Made by a program: the position numbers and the translations under genes. A DNA stretch of 64,000 nt from Chitinispirillaceae bacterium (GTDB lineage: Bacteria; Fibrobacterota; Chitinivibrionia; Chitinivibrionales; Chitinispirillaceae): NCBI GenBank assembly GCA_016929415.1, contig JAFGIW010000117.1, forward strand, positions 1-64,000, in the 5' to 3' direction. This document shows, piece by piece, positions 1-8,387 of the stretch (position 1 is its first letter; each line of letters begins with the position of its first letter). A model generated the notes under the pieces. The model ran no database searches, was not told the origin of the DNA, and was given only the letters and a program-made list of their open reading frames with translations.

Positions 1-177
1 CCGCTTTCGCAGTGGCGTATTTACCGGCATCTGCAGCAGCAGCGCAAAGGAGTCTGCAAAGCAGCGTTTTAATCGCTCAATTTAGGTGATAGTTAAAAAT
101 AAATACAAATTCTATTACAAACAGATGAAAATGTAGTAATTTATTATTATACCCATCTTTTAATCCAGGAGGATTCC
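1..177 (+). promoter_or_regulatory. 5' region of the SGNH esterase gene
   Basis: No gene is seen here. AGGAGG at 167-172 is a strong Shine-Dalgarno sequence five bases before the ATG at 178. The stretch 73-87 (TCGCTCAATTTAGGT) recurs at 25722-25736, at almost the same distance (91 versus 93 bases) before another gene start. The region between it and the gene is very AT-rich and could hold the promoter, but no clear -35/-10 pair was found. Confidence 0.4.
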
Positions 178-1383
178 ATGTTTAAGAAAAGTCGTGCCGG
201 TATGCTGCTTCTCGTGGTAATGACCACATCACTTTTTGCGATCAGGCCTAATCCGCTGATTTCACGTTTTAAACCGATTTATGCTTCATTTACCGGATCG
301 CCTGCGGCCATTGTGAATGGAAAGTTTGGCGAAACGGCATGGTCGGTCAGCGACAGTTCCTGGATTGCGGTAAAACTCGAAGTCGGTCCGTCAAAAATAT
401 TTTTCACTTGGAACAATACCAATTATATGTGGTCAGACAGTATCGCAAAACCCGCAAACTGTATTGAAGGACTTCCCCTGCCGGTTGATTATAAAATTCT
501 CATTTCGGGTAACTCCACCAACGGGATCGATGGAGACTGGAAAACGGTAGATTCGGTTTCGGGCAATACCGTTGCCGCGAGGGGGCATACCATCAATTTA
601 GAAAACTCGTTCTGGGTTAAGATGCTTGTCGTCAAAGGCGGCGGGAAAATCGATGAGGTTGAGATTTTCGACATTTCAAAGGGAAATGATGATACATGGT
701 TTTTCCTGGGCACCAGTATTACCGCCAATGCATTTAAAAATCCCATACAGATGAAGAATTTCGGCCATTATATCATGGAATATGTGAAAGATTTCAATCC
801 GAATGCGACGCCGGCGTTCATCCGCGGCGGCATCGGGTGCGCTACCATGGCGGGTTTGGCGGCGGACCTGGATAAAATCATGCGGATTGCCGGCAACGTC
901 AATTTTTTCGCCGTTGAGGTCGGCACCAACGACGCCTGGGGCGGTTCGAGCGACAATGTGACGAGCTTTACCGACAACCTTCAGCTCCTTATTTCAACCT
1001 GTAAATCGCGCGGGATCCATCCGGTCATTGCGCGCACTCCCGCCACCAATCCCGAAAAGGCGACGTGGCAGATCAATGAAGGGTATATCAGGGCCATCGA
1101 TGAGCTTACCAAAAAGAACAATCTTATTCCCGGCCCCGATCTCCACACCTGGTTCCTGCAGCATCCCGATGAACTGAAGGATGACGGCATCCACCCGTCA
1201 CAGCGTGGCGGCGCCAGCATTCAGCGGCTCTGGGCCGAAGCGGTGTACAAGCTCTATCAGCCGGGCGTAAAATTACCTGCCGGAGAAATCAACGCGCCGA
1301 AAACAGCTGCTTCCAGGGCGGCGGCGACTCCCAAACGAAAGGGAACCCCGAAGGGAAAAGGTGCCGCCGTGAAGGGGAAATAA
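178..1383 (+). CDS. Secreted SGNH/GDSL-family hydrolase with N-terminal beta-domain and basic tail
   Basis: Secreted esterase-like hydrolase of 401 residues, plausibly deacetylating plant polysaccharides. A signal peptide covers about residues 1-21 (two basic residues, then a leucine-rich core). Residues 35-165 look like a beta-sandwich accessory or carbohydrate-binding domain. The SGNH fold runs from about 173 to 360 with all four blocks visible: GTS (nucleophile Ser180), GGIG (Gly219 region), GTND (Asn251) and DGIHP (Asp336, His339). The last 30 residues are rich in Ala, Lys and Pro, like a histone H1 tail, which is unusual for a secreted esterase. The start is fixed by AGGAGG five bases upstream. 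The gene is monocistronic and convergent with dapF. The family is clear from the motifs; the substrate is inference from the xylan- and glucan-degrading neighbourhood. Confidence 0.8.
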   Translation: MFKKSRAGMLLLVVMTTSLFAIRPNPLISRFKPIYASFTGSPAAIVNGKFGETAWSVSDSSWIAVKLEVGPSKIFFTWNNTNYMWSDSIAKPANCIEGLPLPVDYKILISGNSTNGIDGDWKTVDSVSGNTVAARGHTINLENSFWVKMLVVKGGGKIDEVEIFDISKGNDDTWFFLGTSITANAFKNPIQMKNFGHYIMEYVKDFNPNATPAFIRGGIGCATMAGLAADLDKIMRIAGNVNFFAVEVGTNDAWGGSSDNVTSFTDNLQLLISTCKSRGIHPVIARTPATNPEKATWQINEGYIRAIDELTKKNNLIPGPDLHTWFLQHPDELKDDGIHPSQRGGASIQRLWAEAVYKLYQPGVKLPAGEINAPKTAASRAAATPKRKGTPKGKGAAVKGK

Positions 1384-1462
1384 GAAAGCGCGCACAGGTT
1401 GCCCCCAACGCTCGACAGGACCGTTTTTTTGCGGAAACATAACAAATTAATAGCCGCTCTCA

Positions 1463-2296
1463 TCACTCCTGCAACGGATAGCTTCCCGTGTATACCGCCC
1501 GAGCCGGTCCTGTCATGAAAACCGGATCTGCCGATTCTCCGCTCCATTCGACCAGCAGATCACCTCCGGGCAGATGAACGGTGACTCTGTTGCCGTGAAA
1601 CCGGTTGAGTATTCCCGCTACCGCTGCCGCGCAGGCGCCGGTCCCGCACGCCTGGGTTTCACCGCACCCCCGCTCCCAGACCCGCATCCTGATCTCCGTA
1701 TCCGATAAAACCATCACAAATTCGACATTCGTTTTATTCGGAAAACTTGGGTGAGTTTCAATACGGGGTCCAAAGCCGAGCACCAGGTTGTCCGAGAGGT
1801 TGTCGGCATAGATGACGGCATGCGGATTGCCCATCGAAACGGCGCTTATATTGAAGGTAACGCCATTGATACTCAATGGTTCCATTAGAACGCGATCATG
1901 CGGTGAGACAACCGGGACCTGGTCGGCCCTGAGTCGCGGCGGCCCCATGTCAACGCGTACTTGTCCGTTTTCACCTCGTTCCGCACCGATGATTCCCGCA
2001 GCAGTTTCGATGGCAAGCTCCCTGGATGGACTCAACGATAAGAGATTGATATAGTTCACACAGCACCTTATTCCGTTGCCGCACATTTCCGCTTCGCTGC
2101 CGTCGCTGTTGAAAATCCGCATGTGGAAATCGGCACGGTCGGACGGGAGAATCAAAATCAGACCGTCGCCGCCGATACCGCGACGCCGGTCGCAGAGGGC
2201 AACCGCAGTTTCCGCCACGCACCCGAGGGCTCCGGGCGGAAACTCGTGGGTAACGACGAAATCGTTGCCGATACCTTCCATTTTGATGAAATTCAT
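1463..2296 (-). CDS. dapF: Diaminopimelate epimerase
   Basis: Interconverts LL- and meso-diaminopimelate, the last epimerisation before lysine and peptidoglycan cross-link precursors; cytoplasmic. The protein is 277 residues, normal for the family. Both catalytic cysteines are present in their signatures: Cys72 in SEAEMCGNGIRC and Cys217 in ETQACGTGAC. The N-terminal FIKMEGIGNDFVV is typical. The start at 2296 is preferred over an upstream in-frame start at 2329 because GGGAG lies about seven bases before it and the family begins there. It stands alone on the minus strand, downstream of the secreted CBM protein and separated from it by a terminator. Confidence 0.95.
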   Translation of the reverse strand: MNFIKMEGIGNDFVVTHEFPPGALGCVAETAVALCDRRRGIGGDGLILILPSDRADFHMRIFNSDGSEAEMCGNGIRCCVNYINLLSLSPSRELAIETAAGIIGAERGENGQVRVDMGPPRLRADQVPVVSPHDRVLMEPLSINGVTFNISAVSMGNPHAVIYADNLSDNLVLGFGPRIETHPSFPNKTNVEFVMVLSDTEIRMRVWERGCGETQACGTGACAAAVAGILNRFHGNRVTVHLPGGDLLVEWSGESADPVFMTGPARAVYTGSYPLQE

Positions 2297-2342
2297 CGAT
2301 TGACTCCCAGTATATCTGCAGCGGCGCATTCTCCGCCGCCAT

Positions 2343-2370
2343 AAAAAAGACGCACCTTTACCGATGCGCC
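2343..2370 (-). terminator. Rho-independent terminator of the CBM protein gene
   Basis: Read on the minus strand, an 8-bp stem (GGCGCATC pairing with GGTGCGTC, including G-T pairs) with a six-base loop is followed by TTTTTT. It lies about 30 bases after the stop of the gene ending at 2402 and before dapF. Confidence 0.75.
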
Positions 2371-2401
2371 TTCATTTTTATGCGGAATAACGATCACCCA
2401 T

Positions 2402-3727
2402 TTAAGGAACAATAACTACGTTGCTCCGTTTGGAACCGACCCTGACGATCCACATGCCGCTCGGCGGACGGGGCAGGTCGAACGACCGTCCGGCGGTGAA
2501 GATCGCATGGGTGGAAAGGATGCGTCCCTGCACCGAGAAGATATCCACTTTAAACGGGGTGATCATTGCGTCAGCCATTGTACAATGCAGATGTTCCGGC
2601 GCAACATGAATAGCGTATTGCCGGGCTGATTTTACCGGATTGCCGATCACCGGGTGTACATGAACCGTGTCACAGGTTGTATCAAAGACTCCGATAAGCG
2701 ATATGAAATCGAAATCGTACTTGCCGGTGGAGGCGCCGCAAAAAATAGAAAAACTGAGAGAATCGGTACCCGCCAGGTCAATGCTTGTGTAGGAGAGGCT
2801 GCATGCCTGCCATTCGGTTGACAGCGGAAATTCCATTGAGGTGAGTCCCGCATATTCACGAGTGCTGCCGGCCTGGGCCTCGATTGATATGGCCCGGGCG
2901 GAATCGGCTTTCGCCCAGGCTCTGAAGGTATACGTGAAACATTTCTGACACTTCCATGAGGGGTCCTGCAATTGGACTTCAAAAGCACTTTCAGGCTTTG
3001 AAGTGACGTCGACCCTGCAGAATTTTTCCCCCGATTTTGCTCCGGCGGTCGGAAAACCCATGGTTGCCGCTCCGGTGGAGGAACTGTCGGTTTTTACCCA
3101 CAGGTTCCATCCGGCCCCGTCGACCTCGAAACTGCCATTTTGGTAAATATTATTGGTATCGGGGGGTGGGGACGTTATGAGCATTGCAGCATCGAAATCA
3201 TACACACCTATCTGGGATCCGCAGACAAGAGCGAAATTGATTTTATTGGTACCTTCCACATCCGCGGTAAATATTTGATGAAACTGCTGCCATTCCGTCG
3301 TGAGGTTCATTGTGGCGCTCGCACGCCAGGTGTAAATACTTGATGCATCGCCATACACCGATATCGTCGCAGTCCGTGTGCTGTCGGAGCGCGCCCAGAT
3401 TGAAAAATGGTAGACTGAATCCTTTTTCGCCGCCCATGCCGGATCTTTCATCTGCACATGCCAATTATTCTGTTTGGAAACCGCCGTTACGTTTATCCGG
3501 CAGAAACTTTTTCCTTCTTTGGCTGTGCCGGTCATTGAATCGATCACACGCGTTGCCTGAGCGCCGGAGTCGCTGTTCAACTCAAAGGGCCAGCCAAAGT
3601 CGGCACCGCCATCTGCATAGGACCCCTCGAATCCTCCGTTGGTAAACAGATTGGCAGGCGCGGCGGCCATAAGAGAATACGCCAGTCCGGCAAGCAGGAG
3701 CAGACACTTCATGCTCATCCCCTTCAT
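2402..3727 (-). CDS. Secreted protein with two CBM4/9-like modules and C-terminal sorting tail
   Basis: Extracellular carbohydrate-binding protein of 441 residues with no catalytic domain. A signal peptide (MKGMSMKCLLLLAGLAYSLMAAA) is followed by two tandem copies of a CBM4/9-like beta-sandwich. Each copy starts with an N-G-[GS]-F-E motif: NGGFEGSY near residue 29 and NGSFEVDG near residue 198. Each also carries a GEKFCRV/GKSFCRI strand and a Y-x-F-x-x-W-A-[KR]-[SA]-D-S strand. The last 75 residues resemble the type IX / Por-type tail (DIFSVQGRIL, then a GMWIVRVG strand). Start 3727 was chosen because AAGGAG lies about nine bases upstream; in-frame starts at 3760 and 3715 are alternatives. 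Modules of this family usually bind xylan or beta-glucans, but the ligand here is unknown. Confidence 0.75.
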   Translation of the reverse strand: MKGMSMKCLLLLAGLAYSLMAAAPANLFTNGGFEGSYADGGADFGWPFELNSDSGAQATRVIDSMTGTAKEGKSFCRINVTAVSKQNNWHVQMKDPAWAAKKDSVYHFSIWARSDSTRTATISVYGDASSIYTWRASATMNLTTEWQQFHQIFTADVEGTNKINFALVCGSQIGVYDFDAAMLITSPPPDTNNIYQNGSFEVDGAGWNLWVKTDSSSTGAATMGFPTAGAKSGEKFCRVDVTSKPESAFEVQLQDPSWKCQKCFTYTFRAWAKADSARAISIEAQAGSTREYAGLTSMEFPLSTEWQACSLSYTSIDLAGTDSLSFSIFCGASTGKYDFDFISLIGVFDTTCDTVHVHPVIGNPVKSARQYAIHVAPEHLHCTMADAMITPFKVDIFSVQGRILSTHAIFTAGRSFDLPRPPSGMWIVRVGSKRSNVVIVP

Positions 3728-3989
3728 AAACAACACTCCTTGAAAAGGTAAAGAGAACACCGATACGCCAATGCAGCCCGTGAAATCGTTGTTATCAACG
3801 GGCCGATACTATCAGATACTTCCCCCCCTCTTTCCTAATATAATTATTTGCCCCGGTAGATTGTATTTCTAAATTGAAAGCCGGAAAGCTGTACCTATCC
3901 CCTTTAGTTAAAATTTTTCTTCAGGATCAGAAGCAGATTTTATAAAACAGACCTATAGCTCATTGGGCAGGATAAACTTACGTTTCAAA
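3728..3989. other. Intergenic region without a recognised gene
   Basis: Upstream region of the CBM protein. AAGGAG sits just before its start. An AT-rich stretch at about 3835-3960 could hold the promoter, but no convincing promoter hexamers were identified. It also contains a C7 run near 3822. Confidence 0.35.
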
Positions 3990-4022
3990 GAAAGGGGTGT
4001 CATGCCTAGGACACGACACCCC
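3990..4022 (-). terminator. Terminator of the duplicated-domain protein gene
   Basis: A perfect 8-bp stem (GGGGTGTC at 3994-4001 with GACACCCC at 4015-4022) has a 13-base loop. On the minus strand it is followed by TTTCTTTG. It lies about 25 bases beyond the stop of the gene ending at 4046. Confidence 0.75.
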
Positions 4023-4045
4023 ATCCGCGGAACTTCGGACAGTTT

Positions 4046-4588
4046 TTATACCTCGGTGTAGGCAACCTCTGCCTGGACCTCGCTGTTTTCTTCAGCTTCA
4101 GCCGGCGCAGCTGCCGTCGGTTTGTCTGCAGGACTGTAGTACGACATCACTGCCGCATAGAGCGCCTTGCGGACATTTCTCGCGCTTTCCTCGGTTTGAA
4201 AGGTAAGCCAGACCGTGGCACTTTTTTCATTCATCGTCACCACATTGACGGGCAGGCCGTATTTCTCGTTTTCCTCGTTTTCCTCCTTTTTCAATTTGAC
4301 CGGCCTGCCGAATGACACGATGCTGGTTATGTCGATACTGTCGCCCTTCGAACGGAACTGGTGCGGTTTGACGGTCCCCAGCATGGCGCCGAGAAGGCCG
4401 CGTGCCTTGCGAGCCGAATCCTCATTCTTGAAATGACAGAATGCGGCGCCGTGTGTTGTCGTCAACCTGAAGTAGTGGGTATTCTCACTCTTTCGGTTCT
4501 GCGGCGTATAGGCGGTGACCGGACCGGCATGAATGACATGGGCAACGATAATGCTGTCCGAAGCGGTACTGAAAATGACGTTTTGCAT
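4046..4588 (-). CDS. Hypothetical cytoplasmic protein with an internal duplication
   Basis: Not recognised. The 180-residue protein has no signal peptide or membrane segment. Two similar halves are visible. Residues 38-71 (beta-strands, then F-K-N-E-D-SAR-K-A-R-G-L-L-G-A) match residues 111-149 (beta-strands, then F-Q-T-E-E-SAR-N-V-R-K-A-L-Y-A), so each half is roughly beta-beta-alpha with a conserved SARxxRxxL helix. They are joined by a charged KKEENEENEK linker, and the C-terminus is Ala/Glu-rich and probably disordered. AAGGAG precedes the start at 4588. A sigma-54-type promoter and a pair of palindromic enhancer sites lie upstream and a terminator follows, so this is a free-standing, conditionally expressed gene. 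The repeated SAR helix could be a small nucleic-acid- or ligand-binding unit, but that is a guess. Confidence 0.7.
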   Translation of the reverse strand: MQNVIFSTASDSIIVAHVIHAGPVTAYTPQNRKSENTHYFRLTTTHGAAFCHFKNEDSARKARGLLGAMLGTVKPHQFRSKGDSIDITSIVSFGRPVKLKKEENEENEKYGLPVNVVTMNEKSATVWLTFQTEESARNVRKALYAAVMSYYSPADKPTAAAPAEAEENSEVQAEVAYTEV

Positions 4589-4655
4589 GATGAACTCCTT
4601 TACTTCTTAAGTTGTTAATGATTTAAGGTTAACCTCGTTATACCATTGAGATATA

Positions 4656-4670
4656 TCAAATCGCATGCCA
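4656..4670 (-). promoter_or_regulatory. Sigma-54-type (-24/-12) promoter
   Basis: On the minus strand the sequence TTGGCATGCGATTTGATA gives the -24 GG (4668-4669), exactly ten intervening bases, then GA in place of the canonical -12 GC. It matches TGGCAYG-N4-TTG well apart from that last base. It lies about 70 bases upstream of the gene starting at 4588. Confidence 0.6.
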
Positions 4671-4745
4671 AAGAGCACTCGGTGAAAGAAATGGCGAATT
4701 CAAGCAAAAAACAGCGAAGCAGGTCAAGTATTTTTCGATCTATGG

Positions 4746-4761
4746 GTCGCATTTTTGCGAC
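4746..4761. promoter_or_regulatory. 16-bp palindromic operator, copy 1
   Basis: GTCGCATTTTTGCGAC has perfect five-base inverted arms around an A/T core. It is the outer or inner member of a pair with the copy at 4775, 29 bases apart start to start. It sits about 77 bases upstream of the -24 element of the 4588 gene, a normal distance for a sigma-54 enhancer site. Confidence 0.7.
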
Positions 4762-4774
4762 TACGAATTTTATA

Positions 4775-4790
4775 GTCGCATTTTTGCGAC
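4775..4790. promoter_or_regulatory. 16-bp palindromic operator, copy 2
   Basis: Identical to the copy at 4746-4761 over all 16 bases. The same pair with the same 29-base spacing occurs at 51926-51970. Confidence 0.7.
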
Positions 4791-5343
4791 AAAAATCCTC
4801 TGTTTGGAATTGTGAAAAAACAAAACGGCAACTTGCATCGCCATGGCTTCATCCGGCCGGAGGAGGATGGGACATGTAGTAAACCGATCAGGTTGCCCGG
4901 ACATTCTTTAAAATTTAATTCCCTGACCCTTCAGGATATATCTGCCGAAGCCACGGAAGGTATGTCGGAGCATTTTATACTCGTACTCCCCGCGGTCATA
5001 ATCCCGTTTGAAAACGGTTTTTTACCACAAATCGGCGTAAAAGGCAGTCTCGAATAATTCAACAATTCCGTAAGGGCGGTTTGCGAATCGGCTGTGTATC
5101 CCGGCCCGGCATTGGAAATAAATTACAACGATGAATTAACCAATTTTCGGTATAATAGCAAATTGAAGATTTTAAATTATCAATTTCGGTTCAAATGAGA
5201 TTATGGTTTCCTCATTGCGCCTGACCTCACCCGGCGGCGCTGCCGCCGTGGCCTCTCACATGGCAAAAGACGGGCATGCGCCGGGAGGTAGCGACGGACG
5301 GCCGTGCGTCAATGAATCGTTCAAATAAAATAAGGAGATCATT
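4791..5343. other. Intergenic region with no recognised gene; GC-rich hairpin near 5232
   Basis: No supported gene. A strong hairpin (GGCGGC pairing with GCCGCC around 5233-5247) and a GC-rich segment up to about 5310 precede the small ORF at 5344. The stretch 4870-5200 changes to AT-rich sequence without coding character. It forms the left edge of the AT-rich cassette that follows. Confidence 0.4.
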
Positions 5344-5442
5344 ATGGCAATGTTTGATTGGCTTTCAGAGGAAGTCGCCAGCATCACGAACAAGTTCCAC
5401 CTGTTCGAGAGGCTTCGCACCCAAGGTAAATGGATTATATAA
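5344..5442 (+). CDS. Small ORF, 32 residues; possibly the 5' remnant of a truncated gene
   Basis: Starts MAMFDWLSEEVASITNKF and stops after 32 codons. A strong AAGGAG lies eight bases before the ATG, which suggests that translation really started here once. The peptide is amphipathic and acidic and matches nothing I recognise. It sits where base composition shifts into the AT-rich cassette, so it may be the surviving 5' end of a gene cut by insertion or deletion, or a genuine small protein. The sequence alone cannot separate these. Confidence 0.4.
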   Translation: MAMFDWLSEEVASITNKFHLFERLRTQGKWII

Positions 5443-5614
5443 GCCGCTCTGTTCAGGCGCCCGCCGACAATGGTATAATCTGCGATAATAAGAGACTGGT
5501 ATTTGCAATCCTCATGTGGACACCGGCCGGTAGCGGCATATATTGACTTTATTGGGATCGTTACCCTAATATTTGTTAATAACATCCCTTTTATGAGGAA
5601 TGGTTGATTAGGAT

Positions 5615-7438
5615 GTGTATGCAACGTTGAGGTGTATTCAGCTGAAAATCGGTAACATGACTCGATTTCTAACGGGCGATTTTTTTAAAAAGAGGCGGAA
5701 AGTGTTGAAGAATGTTATAACCTCGAGGTTCTTATCCCAGCTTGCGCTTTTTTTACTAGCATGCATGCTTATTGTTTCTTTATATCATATTGGATCTGTC
5801 TATATAAATAACTATGCGGTTGAATATGGGTTTCATTTAAATATGTTTGGCCCCTCCGAAGGTGCTTTTTATTTATTGTACGGCTCTCTTGGCTTTTTTT
5901 CGGTTTTGTTTTTATCGGCGATTCGCTGGCCTACGGACTGGTTTTCGAGATTGTCTTTGGAAGCCGCTAATATCAATTTCCCGAGGATGGCGTTGATATT
6001 GTCTGTCGCGACAACTGTCTTCGTTATTGTGATTCGTTTTTTGATCCTTCAATGCGCTCCCATGACAGACGATGAACATGCATATCTTTTCCACGCTCAT
6101 ATATTGAAGAGTTTCAAACTGTTCTATGCGGGATATGAAACCGAGATACGGCCTTTCCTGACAAATCAGTTTCTGATGATGGGCGACAAGGCCTATAGTC
6201 AATACTATCCCGGATTTCCATTTGTTTTATCACTGGGCATGCGTCTTGGAATTGTTGATTTTATCAATCCTGTTTTAGCGGGAATGGGGATTTACATCAC
6301 CTATCTTTTAGGCAGCAGAATCGGAAAGTCCGCGTGGATAGGAATTATAGGAGCATTATTTCTCGCTATTTCACCATCCTATTTATTTACCTCTTCGATG
6401 TTGTTATCTCATACGCTCACCGTCGTACTCGGCGGAATCGCATTTATATTGCTGTTTCGTGCTAAGGATACAGGGTCGGTCTTAACTGTCGTTTTTTCTA
6501 CGATATTGTTTGGAGGATTATTATTTACGCGACCCCTGTCCGGAGTGATTTGCGGGCTCGTTGGATTCGTTTCAATAGTCTCATCGTCGCTCTGCAAACG
6601 GATGAAATTAAAACTGTTATTCTGGATTATAACAGTAGCATTGTTGATTGGCGTGTTATTTCTTCTCTACAATAATTTGCTTACCGGAGATCCGCTGACG
6701 ACCACAATAAAGTCTGTTGCCGAACACAGGGGCATGAACAGATTCAGATTTCATTCTTCTTTTTTGCATAGTGGATCATGGGCTGACCTTTTGGCTTTTC
6801 CACTGTTGAGGTTCAATTTTTGGGCCTTTGGTTGGCCATTATCACTCATATTCCTGTTTCTGGTACCAAAGGGTGAGATCAGGATGCTTGGGTATTTAAT
6901 CATATTCGCTTTCTGGCTATCCCATCTACCGTGGCCATCTGTCGGTGTAAACCTAAGTGGGGCCGCGCACTATTTCGAGACACTACCATGGATCGCGCTT
7001 CTAACGGCTTCCAGCGTTGTTCATTGTGTCAGATATTCCAATAGTACAATAAAGAAAGTATGTGTTAGTTTTATTTTATTTTCAACTATAGTTTCTATTG
7101 TCGTATTTTTCCCATGGGCCTCGCAAAATCTGGGCAAACTGGCTGAGCGAAACTTGAAACCATACGTGGCGGAGAAATATGCTGAGCCTCCGGCAATTAT
7201 TTTTGTTCGCTCGTTATATAGGGGAAAAGTAAATCCAAGTAGAATCAACACCTGGACATACTTCAGGAAAAACAATACTCTTGAGTTAACGGATGATATC
7301 TTGTGGTTCAATGACCTTGGAAAAGAAAAAAATCGTATTGCGATGGAGAGATTTCCTAATCGACATTATTATCTTATAAAACCGGCAGTAAGTAAAAAAA
7401 AGGATATCATGTTCGTATTAAAGGAGGTTTATAAATAA
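5615..7438 (+). CDS. Multi-pass membrane glycosyltransferase of GT-C (GT39/ArnT-like) type
   Basis: Integral membrane protein of about 600 residues with 11-13 predicted membrane segments. The first extracytoplasmic loop carries the acidic catalytic signature of GT-C enzymes (Asp152-Asp153-Glu154, in APMTDDEHAYLF), followed by a tyrosine-rich QYYPGFPF loop as in PMT/ArnT-type enzymes. Such enzymes transfer sugars from polyprenyl-phosphate donors on the outer face of the inner membrane. The next gene, two bases downstream, encodes a donor-synthase-like GT2, which fits. The start is uncertain: 5615 has AGGA six bases upstream; 5657 and 5702 are alternatives. Codon usage is AT-rich, unlike the flanks. 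The acceptor is unknown. Confidence 0.75.
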   Translation: MYATLRCIQLKIGNMTRFLTGDFFKKRRKVLKNVITSRFLSQLALFLLACMLIVSLYHIGSVYINNYAVEYGFHLNMFGPSEGAFYLLYGSLGFFSVLFLSAIRWPTDWFSRLSLEAANINFPRMALILSVATTVFVIVIRFLILQCAPMTDDEHAYLFHAHILKSFKLFYAGYETEIRPFLTNQFLMMGDKAYSQYYPGFPFVLSLGMRLGIVDFINPVLAGMGIYITYLLGSRIGKSAWIGIIGALFLAISPSYLFTSSMLLSHTLTVVLGGIAFILLFRAKDTGSVLTVVFSTILFGGLLFTRPLSGVICGLVGFVSIVSSSLCKRMKLKLLFWIITVALLIGVLFLLYNNLLTGDPLTTTIKSVAEHRGMNRFRFHSSFLHSGSWADLLAFPLLRFNFWAFGWPLSLIFLFLVPKGEIRMLGYLIIFAFWLSHLPWPSVGVNLSGAAHYFETLPWIALLTASSVVHCVRYSNSTIKKVCVSFILFSTIVSIVVFFPWASQNLGKLAERNLKPYVAEKYAEPPAIIFVRSLYRGKVNPSRINTWTYFRKNNTLELTDDILWFNDLGKEKNRIAMERFPNRHYYLIKPAVSKKKDIMFVLKEVYK

Positions 7439-7439
7439 A

Positions 7440-8351
7440 ATGCCCTTTTCACGTGATTCGAAAGGTTGTTTTTCTAAAGACGATAGAGCAGTTACCGTAA
7501 TTGTTCCAACGTATAACGAAGAAGCTGCGATTTCGCAAACTGTTGAGAAAATATGGAATACTATGGTATCAACTCAAAGGGAATTTGAAATACTTGTTAT
7601 TGACGATGGTTCCAATGACGGAACAAATCAGATATTGAATTCTATTGAAGACGGCCACCTAAGAATAATTAGGCATAATAGAAATAAGGGATATGGGGCG
7701 GCCTTGAAAACCGGAGTGAGAGCGGCTACAACGCCATTGATTGTGATTACAGACGCTGATGGGACTTATCCAAACGAACGGATTCCAGAATTATTGTCTG
7801 ATTTTGGTGGCAAAGACATGCTCGTCGGATCTCGTACGGGAAAGAAAGTAAAAATTCCTTTTATTAGAAAAATACCTAAATGGTTTATCGGACGTCTCGC
7901 TAATTATTTAGCAAGAATAAAAATCCCGGATATTAATTCAGGTCTAATGGTTTTTAATCGGGATACGCTTCTTGGATATCTCAATATATTGCCCAATGGT
8001 TTTTCTTTTACAACGACTATTACTCTGGCGATGTTAACTTGTGGAAATGAAGTCGAATATGTAGCAATAGATTATGCCCATCGTGTAGGAAAATCAAAGA
8101 TACGCCCTATAAGAGACACTTTAAATTTTATACAACTTATAATTCGTACTATTTTGCTTTTTGAACCGTTGCGAATTTTTATACCAATCGCGGCGTTGAT
8201 GTTTTTATCGAGTATTGGCGTATTTGTGTATTCCTATATTTTTACTCCTAAAGTAATGGACATGACAATTGTAATATTAATAGTCGGCAGCATACAAATG
8301 CTTGGAATTGGTATGCTGGCGGATATGATAAACAGAAGACTTGGGAGATAG
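7440..8351 (+). CDS. GT2 glycosyltransferase, polyprenyl-phosphate sugar synthase-like
   Basis: Family 2 glycosyltransferase of 303 residues, similar to dolichol/undecaprenyl-phosphate mannose or glucose synthases. The N-terminal GT-A domain has IVPTYNEE (21-28), DDGS (55-58) and the metal-binding DAD (105-107). Two C-terminal hydrophobic segments (about 240-262 and 272-293) anchor it in the membrane. It is expected to charge a polyprenyl phosphate with a sugar on the cytoplasmic face for the GT-C enzyme encoded directly upstream. AGGAGG lies inside the end of the preceding gene. Second gene of the AT-rich cassette. Confidence 0.85.
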   Translation: MPFSRDSKGCFSKDDRAVTVIVPTYNEEAAISQTVEKIWNTMVSTQREFEILVIDDGSNDGTNQILNSIEDGHLRIIRHNRNKGYGAALKTGVRAATTPLIVITDADGTYPNERIPELLSDFGGKDMLVGSRTGKKVKIPFIRKIPKWFIGRLANYLARIKIPDINSGLMVFNRDTLLGYLNILPNGFSFTTTITLAMLTCGNEVEYVAIDYAHRVGKSKIRPIRDTLNFIQLIIRTILLFEPLRIFIPIAALMFLSSIGVFVYSYIFTPKVMDMTIVILIVGSIQMLGIGMLADMINRRLGR

Positions 8352-8387
8352 AAGGTAAAGCCGAATTGACGGCGTTGAAAAGATACC

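Noticed and set aside
4746-4790. Paired palindromes as a CRISPR or REP array
   Set aside because: Only two copies per site, a spacer of 13 bases, and an arrangement relative to a promoter that fits operators.
4646-4879. 77-codon plus-strand open frame
   Set aside because: It runs across the operator pair, lacks a ribosome site, and has no protein-like composition.
5221-5343. GGCAAAA and GGAGGTAGC segments recalling a c-di-GMP (GEMM) riboswitch
   Set aside because: The conserved elements are not in the right order and no paired P1/P2 helices could be built.
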